A stretch of 10,858 nt of DNA from Chlorobiota bacterium (GCA_030619415.1 JAUXBM010000029.1:1-10858), one strand, 5' to 3'; positions 1 to 7,027 are shown, numbered from the stretch's first letter. Made by a program: numbers and translations. The notes: a model not told the origin generated them from the letters alone.

Positions 1-144
1 ATGGCATGCGCCGCAATCGGTTCCAGCTTCGGTAACATCGCCAATTTCATCAATGTCGGTAAGCTTGTTCGTTCTGATGGCGTCTTCAATCTGCTGTTTT
101 CTGACGTTCATACAAACGCAGATAATTTCGTTAAAAATCTCCAC
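1..144 (-). CDS. Bfd-like [2Fe-2S] protein, 3' end cut off by window edge
   Basis: The minus strand reads, from a GTG at 144-142, a 48-residue N-terminal piece that continues past the left edge. It has the cysteine pattern of bacterioferritin-associated ferredoxin (BFD-like [2Fe-2S]) domains: ICVCMNV (C9, C11) and, 33 residues later, TDCGACH (C44, C47). The four cysteines would ligate one [2Fe-2S] cluster. An in-frame stop (159-157) lies just upstream and there is no ATG between it and the first cysteine pair, so GTG is the most plausible start; ATT at 138-136 is the only other option. The gene begins 18 bp after the stop of the ferredoxin-NADP reductase, so the two are probably co-transcribed. 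In the FPR-Bfd-bacterioferritin system of Pseudomonas, electrons pass from NADPH through the reductase to Bfd to release stored iron; a similar role here is inference. The plus-strand reading frame over the same bases is only its antisense shadow. Confidence 0.75.
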   Translation of the reverse strand, partial: MEIFNEIICVCMNVRKQQIEDAIRTNKLTDIDEIGDVTEAGTDCGACH

Positions 145-162
145 TATAACTGTATTTTAACA

Positions 163-960
163 TTAAAATTCTTCCGCATGAACCTGACCAAATACACGCT
201 TGCTGTGCTCGGTAAACCCTTCTTCGGCAAGTAGCACTTTCATGCCATCAACCATTTTGGGATTGCCGCATAAAAAAACGTGTGTATTTTCAGGAGTGGG
301 CGTAAATCCCCAGGTTTTTTTTGCCAGACCAGATACCCAAATATCCTGAACAAAACGTGTGTCACCATCCCATCCCGATGGTTCTTTGTCAGGATCAGTA
401 ATGGTTGGAAAATAACTAAACCCGTCAATCATGCTTGCTAAAAGCCTGAGTTCTGAGGAGTACCCCAGGTCCCAGCTGTTGGCAGCCCCATGTATGACCA
501 ATATTTTCCCCTTTCGTCTCAAAGCGTTTGTACGAAGCATGCTCATATAAGGCGCAATTCCGGTACCTGTAGCAATCATAATTACGTTGCTGTCGGCGTC
601 AATTTGATCAAGCGTAAACATGCCAACCGCCTTTTTCCCCATCCAGATTTTATCGCCGATTTTCAACTCCCACATTCTTGGCGTTAACTGACCTGAATGA
701 ACAAGGGTTACATAAAACTCAACAACCTGATCGGTTGAAGATGATGCAATGGAATAGGCCCTTTTAATAAGCCTGTCAGGCTTTGGCGGGGCATGTTCTT
801 TGGTTGCTTCAGCTGACCGTGGTGCTTCGGGGGGGAGACCAAGACCTACAAATTGTCCTGCTTCAAAATTAGGAAACTGCCATCCATCTGGTTTTACCTT
901 AATGATTTTCATAATGGGTGAAACCTGAACTGTTTGAGTGATCACACAATTTAAATCCAT
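163..960 (-). CDS. Ferredoxin--NADP(+) reductase, Fpr type
   Basis: This 265-residue protein has the two-domain layout and length of bacterial ferredoxin-NADP reductases. Residues 1 to about 115 form the FAD-binding barrel, with the flavin-binding motif RAYS at 67-70. Residues from about 120 form the NADP-binding Rossmann-like domain, with GTGIAPYMSML at 132-142 and FLCGNPKMV at 229-237. The chain ends in VHAEEF, and the terminal aromatic probably stacks near the flavin as in related enzymes. A proline- and charge-rich insertion (about 43-63) precedes the FAD motif. The enzyme moves electrons between NADPH and ferredoxin-like proteins in the cytoplasm. There is no signal peptide or membrane segment. 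The start is the ATG at 960-958. The next gene on this strand encodes a Bfd-like [2Fe-2S] protein, a natural redox partner. Family assignment is confident; the partner and direction of electron flow in vivo are inferred. Confidence 0.92.
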   Translation of the reverse strand: MDLNCVITQTVQVSPIMKIIKVKPDGWQFPNFEAGQFVGLGLPPEAPRSAEATKEHAPPKPDRLIKRAYSIASSSTDQVVEFYVTLVHSGQLTPRMWELKIGDKIWMGKKAVGMFTLDQIDADSNVIMIATGTGIAPYMSMLRTNALRRKGKILVIHGAANSWDLGYSSELRLLASMIDGFSYFPTITDPDKEPSGWDGDTRFVQDIWVSGLAKKTWGFTPTPENTHVFLCGNPKMVDGMKVLLAEEGFTEHSKRVFGQVHAEEF

Positions 961-1132
961 CGTGTTTATGGGTTAATTATTTGGAGCGTAAAATTATAAA
1001 TAAAGGCTTTCTCTCCCGGCCTCTTTTGCAATTTAGATTCTTTTAAAATTTATAATCGTTTTATCAGCGTCATATCATAACTACAGGAATATTAATTGAT
1101 ATTTGCAGCATTGTAACCTGATTTAAATATTT
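961..1132. other. Divergent intergenic region between reductase and sugar permease
   Basis: This 172-bp AT-rich stretch separates two divergently transcribed genes and must hold both promoters. On the plus strand GATATTTG (1098-1105) is one base away from the Bacteroidota -7 consensus TAnnTTTG and lies 27 bp before the permease ATG, but no matching TTTG is seen at the expected -33 distance. No good -7 match was found for the reductase on the minus strand. I see no hairpin, tRNA or riboswitch-like structure. Confidence 0.4.
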
Positions 1133-2503
1133 ATGGAGGCACCAAATAAAAGCAGACAATACACTTCTGCCTTTATCAGTCTGACTTTTTTATTTTTCAT
1201 GTGGGGATTTATGACCGTTTTAAACGACATCTTGATCCCATACATGAAAGATGTTTTCGATCTGAACCATACCAAAGCAATGCTTATTCAATTTGCTTTT
1301 TTTGGAGCCTACTTTATTGGTTCCGTAATTTATTTTATCATTTCGGTTGTAACGGGTGATCCGATTAACAGGATCGGTTACAAGAATGGGATCATCATGG
1401 GATTGGTTATTTCGGCCGTAGGAAGCCTGTTGTTTTATCCCGCTGCCCAATATCATATGTATGGTTTTTTTCTTGCGGCTTTGTTTGTGTTAGGCCTCGG
1501 ATTTACCCTGCTGCAAATTGCTGCCAATCCTTATGTTGCCATTCTTGGTCCCGATCAGTCGGCCTCTTCCAGGCTTAACCTGGCACAGGGTTTCAATTCG
1601 TTTGGGACAACGATTGGACCTGTCATTGGCGGTTACCTGATTTTTGAATACTTCGGTGATTCGACAGGCTCCGATGCCGTAAAAATGCCCTACATCGTTT
1701 TCGCACTAATATTCCTGCTAATGGCGGGGATGATTAAAAAAATAAAGCTGCCACGACTCACCAACCCTGATAAAGTTGAAACGGGCTTTGGAGCGCTCAA
1801 ATACAGACAACTAATTTTTGGGATGATTGCCATATTTATGTACGTCGGAGGTGAGGTAAGCATTGGCAGTATGATGATCAGTTACCTTGGGCTGGAGGAG
1901 ATTGGCGGACTGTCAGAAATAGAAGCCAGTAAGTACGTATCACTTTATTGGGGAGGTCAGATGATTGGTCGTTTCCTTGGGGCGATTTCGTTAAGCAAAA
2001 CAAAGAACAATGCACTTAAATATTTAGGGATGATCCTGATACCGCTTTCCGCTTTTCTGGTTATTGGTCTTGTTTATGGTTTTGGTACAGCAATGGTTTA
2101 TGGCGTTTTCCTGTTGATAAATCTCGGGGCATTCTTCTTTGGTAAATCGTTGCCTCATCGCACTTTATACCTTTTTGCCGGGATAAATATTCTATTGCTC
2201 ATCGTTGCTTTGCAAACGCAAGGTCAGGTGGCTTTATGGTCAATTATTGCAATCGGATTGTTCAATTCAATTATGTGGTCGAATATATTTTCGTTATCAA
2301 TTGCCGGACTGGGAAAATATACCACCCAGGGTTCATCCTTGCTTGTGATGATGATTTTAGGTGGTGCGGTTTTACCCATTTTCCAGGGTATGATGGCCGA
2401 TAATTTCGGAGTACATTCTTCGTTTATTATCCCTGTTTTTAGCTACATTTACATTGCTTTTTATGGGTTGAATGGATACAAATCAAAGAGTTTAAAAGTT
2501 TAA
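1133..2503 (+). CDS. Sugar MFS transporter, FucP/GluP/NagP family
   Basis: This is a 456-residue inner-membrane protein with about 12 hydrophobic segments, the usual size for sugar:proton symporters of the FHS (fucose/glucose-galactose/GlcNAc) branch of the major facilitator superfamily. Family landmarks are MWGFMTVLNDILIP at 23-36, LLQIAANPYVAILGP at 126-140 and RLNLAQGFNSFGTTIGP at 147-163. D32 aligns with the proton-coupling Asp46 of E. coli FucP. The FucP Glu135 position is Q128 here, as I recall for GluP/NagP-like members, so fucose is not the likely substrate. The start is the ATG at 1133. The downstream glycosylasparaginase and GH92 mannosidase suggest that the cargo is mannose, GlcNAc or a related N-glycan sugar, but that is inference. 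The stop codon (2501-2503) lies inside the left inverted repeat of the following cassette, so the last residues may have been altered by its insertion. Confidence 0.9.
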   Translation: MEAPNKSRQYTSAFISLTFLFFMWGFMTVLNDILIPYMKDVFDLNHTKAMLIQFAFFGAYFIGSVIYFIISVVTGDPINRIGYKNGIIMGLVISAVGSLLFYPAAQYHMYGFFLAALFVLGLGFTLLQIAANPYVAILGPDQSASSRLNLAQGFNSFGTTIGPVIGGYLIFEYFGDSTGSDAVKMPYIVFALIFLLMAGMIKKIKLPRLTNPDKVETGFGALKYRQLIFGMIAIFMYVGGEVSIGSMMISYLGLEEIGGLSEIEASKYVSLYWGGQMIGRFLGAISLSKTKNNALKYLGMILIPLSAFLVIGLVYGFGTAMVYGVFLLINLGAFFFGKSLPHRTLYLFAGINILLLIVALQTQGQVALWSIIAIGLFNSIMWSNIFSLSIAGLGKYTTQGSSLLVMMILGGAVLPIFQGMMADNFGVHSSFIIPVFSYIYIAFYGLNGYKSKSLKV

Positions 2504-2540
2504 CCGCAATGAGCGCAATGTTTGCGCAAAGAGAGCAAAA
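2499..2540 (+). repeat. Left inverted repeat of the GxxExxY cassette
   Basis: The arm is made of spaced CGCAA(A/T)G-like units at about 9- to 11-bp steps. It includes a short hairpin: GCGCAA (2513-2518), a TGT loop, then TTGCGC (2522-2527). TTTGCGCAAA (2521-2530) is itself a 10-bp palindrome. The permease stop codon (2501-2503) lies within it. Confidence 0.7.
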
Positions 2541-2551
2541 GAAATAGTATG

Positions 2552-2929
2552 ATGACTGAAAATGAGATTTCTAAAATAATTGTTGGGTGTGCTTTAAAAG
2601 TACACAAATCACTTGGACCCGGGCTACTTGAAAGTGCTTATGAAGAGTGCTTGTATTATGAACTTCGGAGAGCGGGTTTAAGCGTTCAAAAACAGAAACC
2701 GCTTCCTCTAATTTATGAGGATGTGAAACTTGAAATCGGTTATAGAGTTGATCTCTTAATTGAAGATAAAGTTATTATAGAAATTAAATCGGTTGAAGCG
2801 TTAAATGATGTTCATTTAGCTCAAATTCTTACGTACTTAAAATTGTCCGATTGTAAACTTGGCTTACTTATTAATTTTAACGTTTCATTGGTTAAAAATG
2901 GAATTAAACGAGTAGTCAATAATCTTTAA
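2552..2929 (+). CDS. GxxExxY-family protein, PD-(D/E)XK nuclease-like
   Basis: This small protein of 125 residues belongs to the GxxExxY family (TIGR04256), which to my knowledge has no settled function. The naming motif is visible as GLLESAY at 24-30. Residues D67 (GYRVDLL), E77-I-K79 (IIEIKS) and a later Q91xxxY95 form the D...ExK plus QxxxY arrangement of RecB/Cas4-like PD-(D/E)XK nucleases, so a DNA-cleaving fold is likely but unproven. There is no signal peptide. The start is taken at ATG 2552, giving the typical MTENEI beginning; the adjacent ATG at 2549 would add one residue. The upstream in-frame TTG at 2522 is inside the inverted repeat and is rejected. The coding sequence looks AT-richer than the glycosidase genes beside it. 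It is enclosed by inverted repeats and interrupts an otherwise coherent carbohydrate operon, which suggests that it arrived as a unit. Confidence 0.88.
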   Translation: MTENEISKIIVGCALKVHKSLGPGLLESAYEECLYYELRRAGLSVQKQKPLPLIYEDVKLEIGYRVDLLIEDKVIIEIKSVEALNDVHLAQILTYLKLSDCKLGLLINFNVSLVKNGIKRVVNNL

Positions 2930-2971
2930 CCTTGCGTGCATTGCGACACCTTGGCGTCCTTTGCGGTTAAA
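2930..2971 (-). repeat. Right inverted repeat of the GxxExxY cassette
   Basis: Read on the minus strand from 2971, this arm repeats the left arm in the same register: TTTAACCGCAA followed by CGCCAAGG-, CGCAATG- and CGCAAGG-type units at roughly 9- to 11-bp steps. It begins on the base after the GxxExxY stop codon and ends 13 bp before the glycosylasparaginase ATG. Confidence 0.7.
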
Positions 2972-2984
2972 TCCAATATGAATT

Positions 2985-3980
2985 ATGCTCAACAGAAGAA
3001 AATTTCTTGAAAAGGCAGCAGCAGCCGGAATACTAAGTTTTGTTCCGGGTCTGCTAAAAGCCAATCCATTAAAAAATATTTCACTGAAAAAAAAGGGTTT
3101 GCCTGTTGTCATATCAACCTGGAACCACGGAATCGAAGCAAATGCAGCAGCCATCAGAATTTTTGAAGCTGGGGGCAGTGTGGTAGATGCAGTTGAAAAG
3201 GCAGTAATGGTCACCGAATCCGATCCGGAAAATACAAGCGTTGGTATTGGGGGATACCCTGACCGGGATGGCTTTGTAACCCTCGATGCCTCCATCATGG
3301 GGCCTGATGGAAACGCAGGATCTGTCTGTTTTTTGCAGGAAATTGAACATCCTGTTTCTGTAGCCCGATTGGTAATGAAAAAAACCCCTCATGTGATGCT
3401 TGCCGGTGAAGGTGCTTTACAATTTGCACTTGAAAATGGATTCGAAAAGAAAAACCTGTTGACCCCGGAATCAGAAAAAGCCTGGAAGAGCTGGCTGAAA
3501 AAATCAAATTATGATCCGGTGATAAATTGGGAAAATGAACCCAATAAATACCACGACACGATTGGCTTACTAGCTGTTGACAAAAACAGCAATATCGGAG
3601 GGGCATGTACCACAAGTGGCCTGGCTTTTAAAATGCATGGCCGGGTAGGGGATTCTCCAATTATCGGTGCAGGACTGTACGTTGACAATGAAGTAGGAGG
3701 GGCAACAGCCACCGGCGTGGGAGAGCTGGTGATGAAAACGCTGGGCTCATTTCTCGTAGTAGAATTGATGCGGAACGGACGGACGCCAAACGAGGCTTGT
3801 AAAGAAGCAGTTTTACGAATCGTTAAAAAAGATCCTGAAAATGTGAAGAGACAAGTTGGGTTTATCGCCGTCAATAAAAATGGTGAGACCGGAGCTTTTA
3901 GCTTGCAGAAAGGCTTTAATTATGCTTTATTCCAAAATGGGGAAAACAGGATGATTGACAGTGAATCATATTACAACTAA
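2985..3980 (+). CDS. N4-(beta-N-acetylglucosaminyl)-L-asparaginase (glycosylasparaginase), Tat-exported
   Basis: This 331-residue Ntn-hydrolase cleaves the amide bond between asparagine and GlcNAc, the last step in dismantling N-glycoproteins. It closely follows the Elizabethkingia (Flavobacterium) meningosepticum enzyme as I recall it. The segment HDTIGLLAVD (190-199) contains T192, which becomes the N-terminal nucleophile after autocleavage of the D191-T192 bond. ACTTSGLAFKMHGRVGDSP (207-225) carries the substrate-binding Arg220 and Asp223, TATGVGE (241-247) the T243-G244 pair, and W46 in STWNHG matches the substrate-contacting tryptophan. The N-terminus NRRKFLEKAAAAG followed by a hydrophobic run is a twin-arginine signal, so it should fold in the cytoplasm and act in the periplasm. 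ATG 2985 is chosen because it gives this signal; the nearby ATG at 2978 runs quickly into a stop. The gene abuts the GH92 gene (TAA then ATG, no gap), indicating a shared transcript and pathway. Confidence 0.95.
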   Translation: MLNRRKFLEKAAAAGILSFVPGLLKANPLKNISLKKKGLPVVISTWNHGIEANAAAIRIFEAGGSVVDAVEKAVMVTESDPENTSVGIGGYPDRDGFVTLDASIMGPDGNAGSVCFLQEIEHPVSVARLVMKKTPHVMLAGEGALQFALENGFEKKNLLTPESEKAWKSWLKKSNYDPVINWENEPNKYHDTIGLLAVDKNSNIGGACTTSGLAFKMHGRVGDSPIIGAGLYVDNEVGGATATGVGELVMKTLGSFLVVELMRNGRTPNEACKEAVLRIVKKDPENVKRQVGFIAVNKNGETGAFSLQKGFNYALFQNGENRMIDSESYYN

Positions 3981-6944
3981 ATGAATGATCAGATGAAAAA
4001 AATAGGTTTCATCATCACCCTTTTGAGTTTCATTATCGTGGGTTGCAACCATGATAAGAACAAAGAACCGGTCGATTATATCAACCCATTTATAGGTACC
4101 GGCGGTCATGGACACACTTTTCCCGGCGCAACGGTTCCTTTCGGGATGGTTCAATTGAGTCCTGATACCCGGAAAGACAGTTGGGATGGCTGCTCAGGAT
4201 ATCATTATTCTGACAGTGTGGTTTTCGGATTCAGTCATACACACCTGAGCGGAACAGGAATTGGCGATTATGGCGACATCAGGCTCATGCCGATGGTTGG
4301 TGAATTAAAGACAGAGCCGGGCTACGATGATCCTGAATCAGGTTATGGATCACATTTTCTGCATGAGCGGGAAACTGCACGGGCGGGTTTTTATGCTGTC
4401 CATCTAGGTGATTACAACATTTATGTAGGCCTTACAGTCTCCGAAAGAGCCGGCTTTCACAAATACTTATTTCCAAAAAGTGATGAAGCGCATATCATCC
4501 TTGATTTGAAAGAAAGTGTGACATCAGAAAAAATCATCGAATCAAACATTCAAATCATTAGCGATACCGAAGTCAGTGGATTGCGCCGCACCGAGGGTTG
4601 GGCTGCCGATCAGTACGTTTATTTTTATGCGGAGTTTTCGAAGCCGTTTAAAACGTTTGGGATTGTTAAAGATGGATTAAAAGATGAGGCAAAGGCTAAG
4701 GCAAAGGATTTAAAGGCGTGGTTTGATTTTGAGACCACATCAGGTGAGATCATTTTGGTGAAAGTGGGTATTTCGGCGGTTGATGTTGAAGGGGCAAAAA
4801 ACAACCTGAGAACAGAGATTCCTGGTTGGGATTTTGAAGCAATAAAAGATGCGGCCCGAATGAAGTGGGCTGGTCAGCTTAAAAAAATGGAAATAAGCAG
4901 AGGTGCGGAAGGATCGAAGGAAGTATTCTATACAGCACTCTATCATACGATGTTGGCTCCCAATATTTATTCAGATGTTGACGGCAGGTATCGGAGCCAC
5001 GACCTGAAAATTCACCAGGATAATTCATTTAAAATGTACACCGTTTTTTCATTGTGGGACACTTTCAGGGCACTGCATCCGCTGTTTGCCATCATCGAAA
5101 GAGAAAGGACGACTGATCTGATCAACTCCATGCTCGACATGTACAAACATGATGGATTGTTGCCGGTTTGGGAATTGGCTGCCAACGAAACCAATTGTAT
5201 GATTGCCTACCATTCAGTGCCTGTTATTGTAGATGCCTACAAAAAAGGAATAAAGGGGTTTGATGCAAAAATGGCCTTAAAAGCAATGCAGGAAACGGCC
5301 AATGGAAATCAATTTGGATTGGATTGGTATCGTAAGAAAGGGTACATTCCAGCCGACAAAGATGGCTCCTCAGTTTCAAAAACCCTGGAATACGCTTATG
5401 ATGATTGGTGCATTGCCGAAATGGCAAGCATGCTCGGTGAAACGGAATTGAATAAAATTTACACTAAACGTGCCCAGTATTACAAAAATCTATTCGATAA
5501 AGAAACCGGTTTTTTCAGGGGCAAAAGCAATGGCAGTTTTGTTGAGCCTTTCGACCCTACAGAAGTCAATTATATGCTGACCGAAGCCAATACCTGGCAG
5601 TACAACTTCTTTGTCCCTCAAGATATAAATACACATATTGACATGCTGGGAGGAGATGAAAAATATGAAGCCAAACTCGATGAGTTGTTCAGTTCAGAAG
5701 CCGGTTTAGCCGGAAGGCACCAGAGTGATATTACGGGTTTAATCGGACAATACGCCCACGGCAATGAGCCCAGTCACCACATGGCTTATTTGTATAATTA
5801 TGTTGGAAAACCGTGGAAAACGCAGAAGTTGATTCACCAGATCATGAATGAATTGTACACCAATCAACCTGACGGGTTAAGTGGCAACGAAGATTGTGGA
5901 CAAATGTCGGCCTGGTACGTGATGAGTGCTTTCGGCTTTTATCCGGTTACCCCTGGGAGTGATGTGTATGTTTTTGGAACGCCTGCTTTCGATTCGTTAA
6001 CGATAAAGCTTGAAAATGGTAATATTTTCAAGATCAAGGCCGGCAACCTTTCAAAAGAAAACTTGTATATTCAATCGGTTAGCTACAATGGCGAAGTCTG
6101 GACGAAGTCCTTTATTACGCACAACATGATCATGGCCGGGGGTATCCTTGAGTTTGAAATGGGAAATGAACCCAATGAATCTTATGGGCGGAATATTGAA
6201 GACAGACCATTTCAAAAAATTACCGACCACCTTATCATGGCTGTTCCTACTTTCAAGGCGGCTTCCAAAACCTTTGAAAAGACAATGTCCGTTGAACTGA
6301 TTAGCTTGAATAAAAATTCAGTTATCAGGTGGGGGTATCAAACATGCCAGGATGAACCGGTATTGCATAAATATGCCGGGCCAATTAAGGTTAAGAAGAC
6401 TTCAAAGTTGTTAGCTGTTGCTCATTTGAATGGCAAGAACAGTTTTTTCGAAGAAGCCGAATTTGTAAAAATACCTCCAGGCAGGTCAGTAAATGTGAAG
6501 TATCCATACAGTTCCCAATATACAGCGGGCGGCGATCTTGCACTTGTCAACACAATCAGGGGCGGAGAAAATTTCACAACCGGAAACTGGCAGGGCTATT
6601 GGGGTGATGATCTTGAAGCAACCATTGATTTAGGTGAAGTCAAAAAAATAAGTGAGATCGGAGCCGGTTTTTTCCAGGATCAAAATTCCTGGATTTTTAT
6701 GCCGGAGTGGGTAAAGTTTGAAGTTTCTACGGATGGATCGAACTTTAAAGAAATCGGTGTGGTTAAAAATGAACTTGGCGAACATACCGACGAAGGAATT
6801 ATTAAAGATTTTAAGATCAGCTTCAAGAAGCAAAATGTCAGGTATATCAGGTTAACAGCAAAGAATAGAGGCAAATGTCCCGAATGGCACAAAGGCCATC
6901 CAAACCCTGCCTGGATTTTTGTGGATGAGGTTTGGTGGGAGTAG
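3981..6944 (+). CDS. GH92 alpha-mannosidase lipoprotein with C-terminal F5/8 type C domain
   Basis: This 987-residue protein is a glycoside hydrolase family 92 member, the calcium-dependent inverting exo-alpha-mannosidases that trim N-glycan mannose. A lipoprotein signal ends at C22 (LSFIIVGC), so it is membrane anchored, facing the periplasm or cell surface. The GH92 N-terminal domain begins with YINPFIGTGGHGHTFPGA (33-50) and continues with GFSHTHLSGTG (83-93). The catalytic (alpha/alpha)6 domain carries SLWDTFRALHP (357-367), TEANTWQYNFF (534-544, probable region of the catalytic acid), GNEPSHHMAYLYN (594-606) and GNEDCGQMSAWYV (635-647, acidic residues of the base/metal site). Residues about 760-830 resemble a CHB_HEX_C-like beta domain, and about 850-987 a discoidin-like F5/8 type C domain ending GHPNPAWIFVDEVWW. 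Linkage preference cannot be read from sequence. ATG 3981 directly follows the glycosylasparaginase stop; the ATG at 3993 is an alternative start that keeps the whole signal. Confidence 0.95.
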   Translation: MNDQMKKIGFIITLLSFIIVGCNHDKNKEPVDYINPFIGTGGHGHTFPGATVPFGMVQLSPDTRKDSWDGCSGYHYSDSVVFGFSHTHLSGTGIGDYGDIRLMPMVGELKTEPGYDDPESGYGSHFLHERETARAGFYAVHLGDYNIYVGLTVSERAGFHKYLFPKSDEAHIILDLKESVTSEKIIESNIQIISDTEVSGLRRTEGWAADQYVYFYAEFSKPFKTFGIVKDGLKDEAKAKAKDLKAWFDFETTSGEIILVKVGISAVDVEGAKNNLRTEIPGWDFEAIKDAARMKWAGQLKKMEISRGAEGSKEVFYTALYHTMLAPNIYSDVDGRYRSHDLKIHQDNSFKMYTVFSLWDTFRALHPLFAIIERERTTDLINSMLDMYKHDGLLPVWELAANETNCMIAYHSVPVIVDAYKKGIKGFDAKMALKAMQETANGNQFGLDWYRKKGYIPADKDGSSVSKTLEYAYDDWCIAEMASMLGETELNKIYTKRAQYYKNLFDKETGFFRGKSNGSFVEPFDPTEVNYMLTEANTWQYNFFVPQDINTHIDMLGGDEKYEAKLDELFSSEAGLAGRHQSDITGLIGQYAHGNEPSHHMAYLYNYVGKPWKTQKLIHQIMNELYTNQPDGLSGNEDCGQMSAWYVMSAFGFYPVTPGSDVYVFGTPAFDSLTIKLENGNIFKIKAGNLSKENLYIQSVSYNGEVWTKSFITHNMIMAGGILEFEMGNEPNESYGRNIEDRPFQKITDHLIMAVPTFKAASKTFEKTMSVELISLNKNSVIRWGYQTCQDEPVLHKYAGPIKVKKTSKLLAVAHLNGKNSFFEEAEFVKIPPGRSVNVKYPYSSQYTAGGDLALVNTIRGGENFTTGNWQGYWGDDLEATIDLGEVKKISEIGAGFFQDQNSWIFMPEWVKFEVSTDGSNFKEIGVVKNELGEHTDEGIIKDFKISFKKQNVRYIRLTAKNRGKCPEWHKGHPNPAWIFVDEVWWE

Positions 6945-6997
6945 CCCAAACCTTTCAGTTCGAAGCCGGGCAGGCAGGAATCTGGAAGAACGGGTAG

Positions 6998-7011
6998 TAA
7001 CAAATTTGTTA
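6998..7011. promoter_or_regulatory. 14-bp perfect palindrome upstream of hicB (candidate operator)
   Basis: TAACAAATTTGTTA is its own reverse complement and lies 8 bp upstream of the -7 box of the hicBA promoter. Further TTAAC half-sites occur at 7019-7023 and 7036-7040. The position fits an autoregulatory operator, as is usual for toxin-antitoxin operons. Binding is inference, and AT-rich palindromes of this size can arise by chance. Confidence 0.4.
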
Positions 7012-7019
7012 AAATCTCT

Positions 7020-7027
7020 TAACTTTG
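7020..7027 (+). promoter_or_regulatory. Bacteroidota -7 promoter element for hicBA
   Basis: TAACTTTG matches the Bacteroidota consensus TAnnTTTG exactly. Transcription would start around 7034, giving a leader of about 10 nt before the hicB ATG. The nearest upstream TTTG (7005-7008) is only 11 bp away, closer than the usual -33 spacing, so only the -7 part is well supported. Confidence 0.45.

Larger units (their letters stand above)
2499..2971 (+). mobile_element. Inverted-repeat-bounded GxxExxY cassette (putative mobile unit)
   Basis: A 473-bp unit starts with TTTAACCGCAA (2499-2509) and ends with its exact reverse complement (2961-2971). The match continues ungapped but imperfectly over 42 bp on each side: I count 28 of 42 identical positions between 2499-2540 and the reverse complement of 2930-2971. 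The only gene inside is the GxxExxY gene, whose stop codon abuts the right repeat. The unit sits between the permease and the glycosylasparaginase, which look like parts of one operon. No transposase is inside and I see no clear target-site duplication. If mobile, it would have to be moved by its own nuclease-like protein or in trans. Mobility is inference; the repeat arrangement is directly visible. Confidence 0.5.

Noticed and set aside
161..163. ATG overlapping the reductase stop (TAATG) as the start of the Bfd-like gene
   Set aside because: That frame stops after ten codons and is not the frame of the cysteine motifs.
1..234. Plus-strand reading frame at the left edge
   Set aside because: The same bases on the minus strand encode a clear CxC...CxxC [2Fe-2S] domain that follows the reductase, so the plus-strand frame is a shadow.
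2522..2551. Upstream extension of the GxxExxY protein from a TTG codon
   Set aside because: The extension is encoded by the inverted repeat, and the family normally begins near MTENEI; the ATG at 2552 is preferred.
2499..2971. CRISPR-like array from the CGCAAAG units
   Set aside because: Units are short, imperfect and 9-11 bp apart, with no spacers; they form two inverted arms around a gene.
3114..3874. Several minus-strand frames opposite the glycosylasparaginase gene
   Set aside because: They show no recognisable motif and lie wholly antisense to a well-conserved enzyme.
4684..4720. Purine-rich GGCAAAGG-like direct repeats inside the GH92 gene
   Set aside because: They encode a lysine/alanine-rich loop (DEAKAKAKDLKAW) in frame and look like ordinary low-complexity coding sequence.
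6945..6997. GC-rich GGCAGGCAGG stretch after the GH92 gene as a terminator or RNA element
   Set aside because: I could not find a convincing stem or T-run in it.
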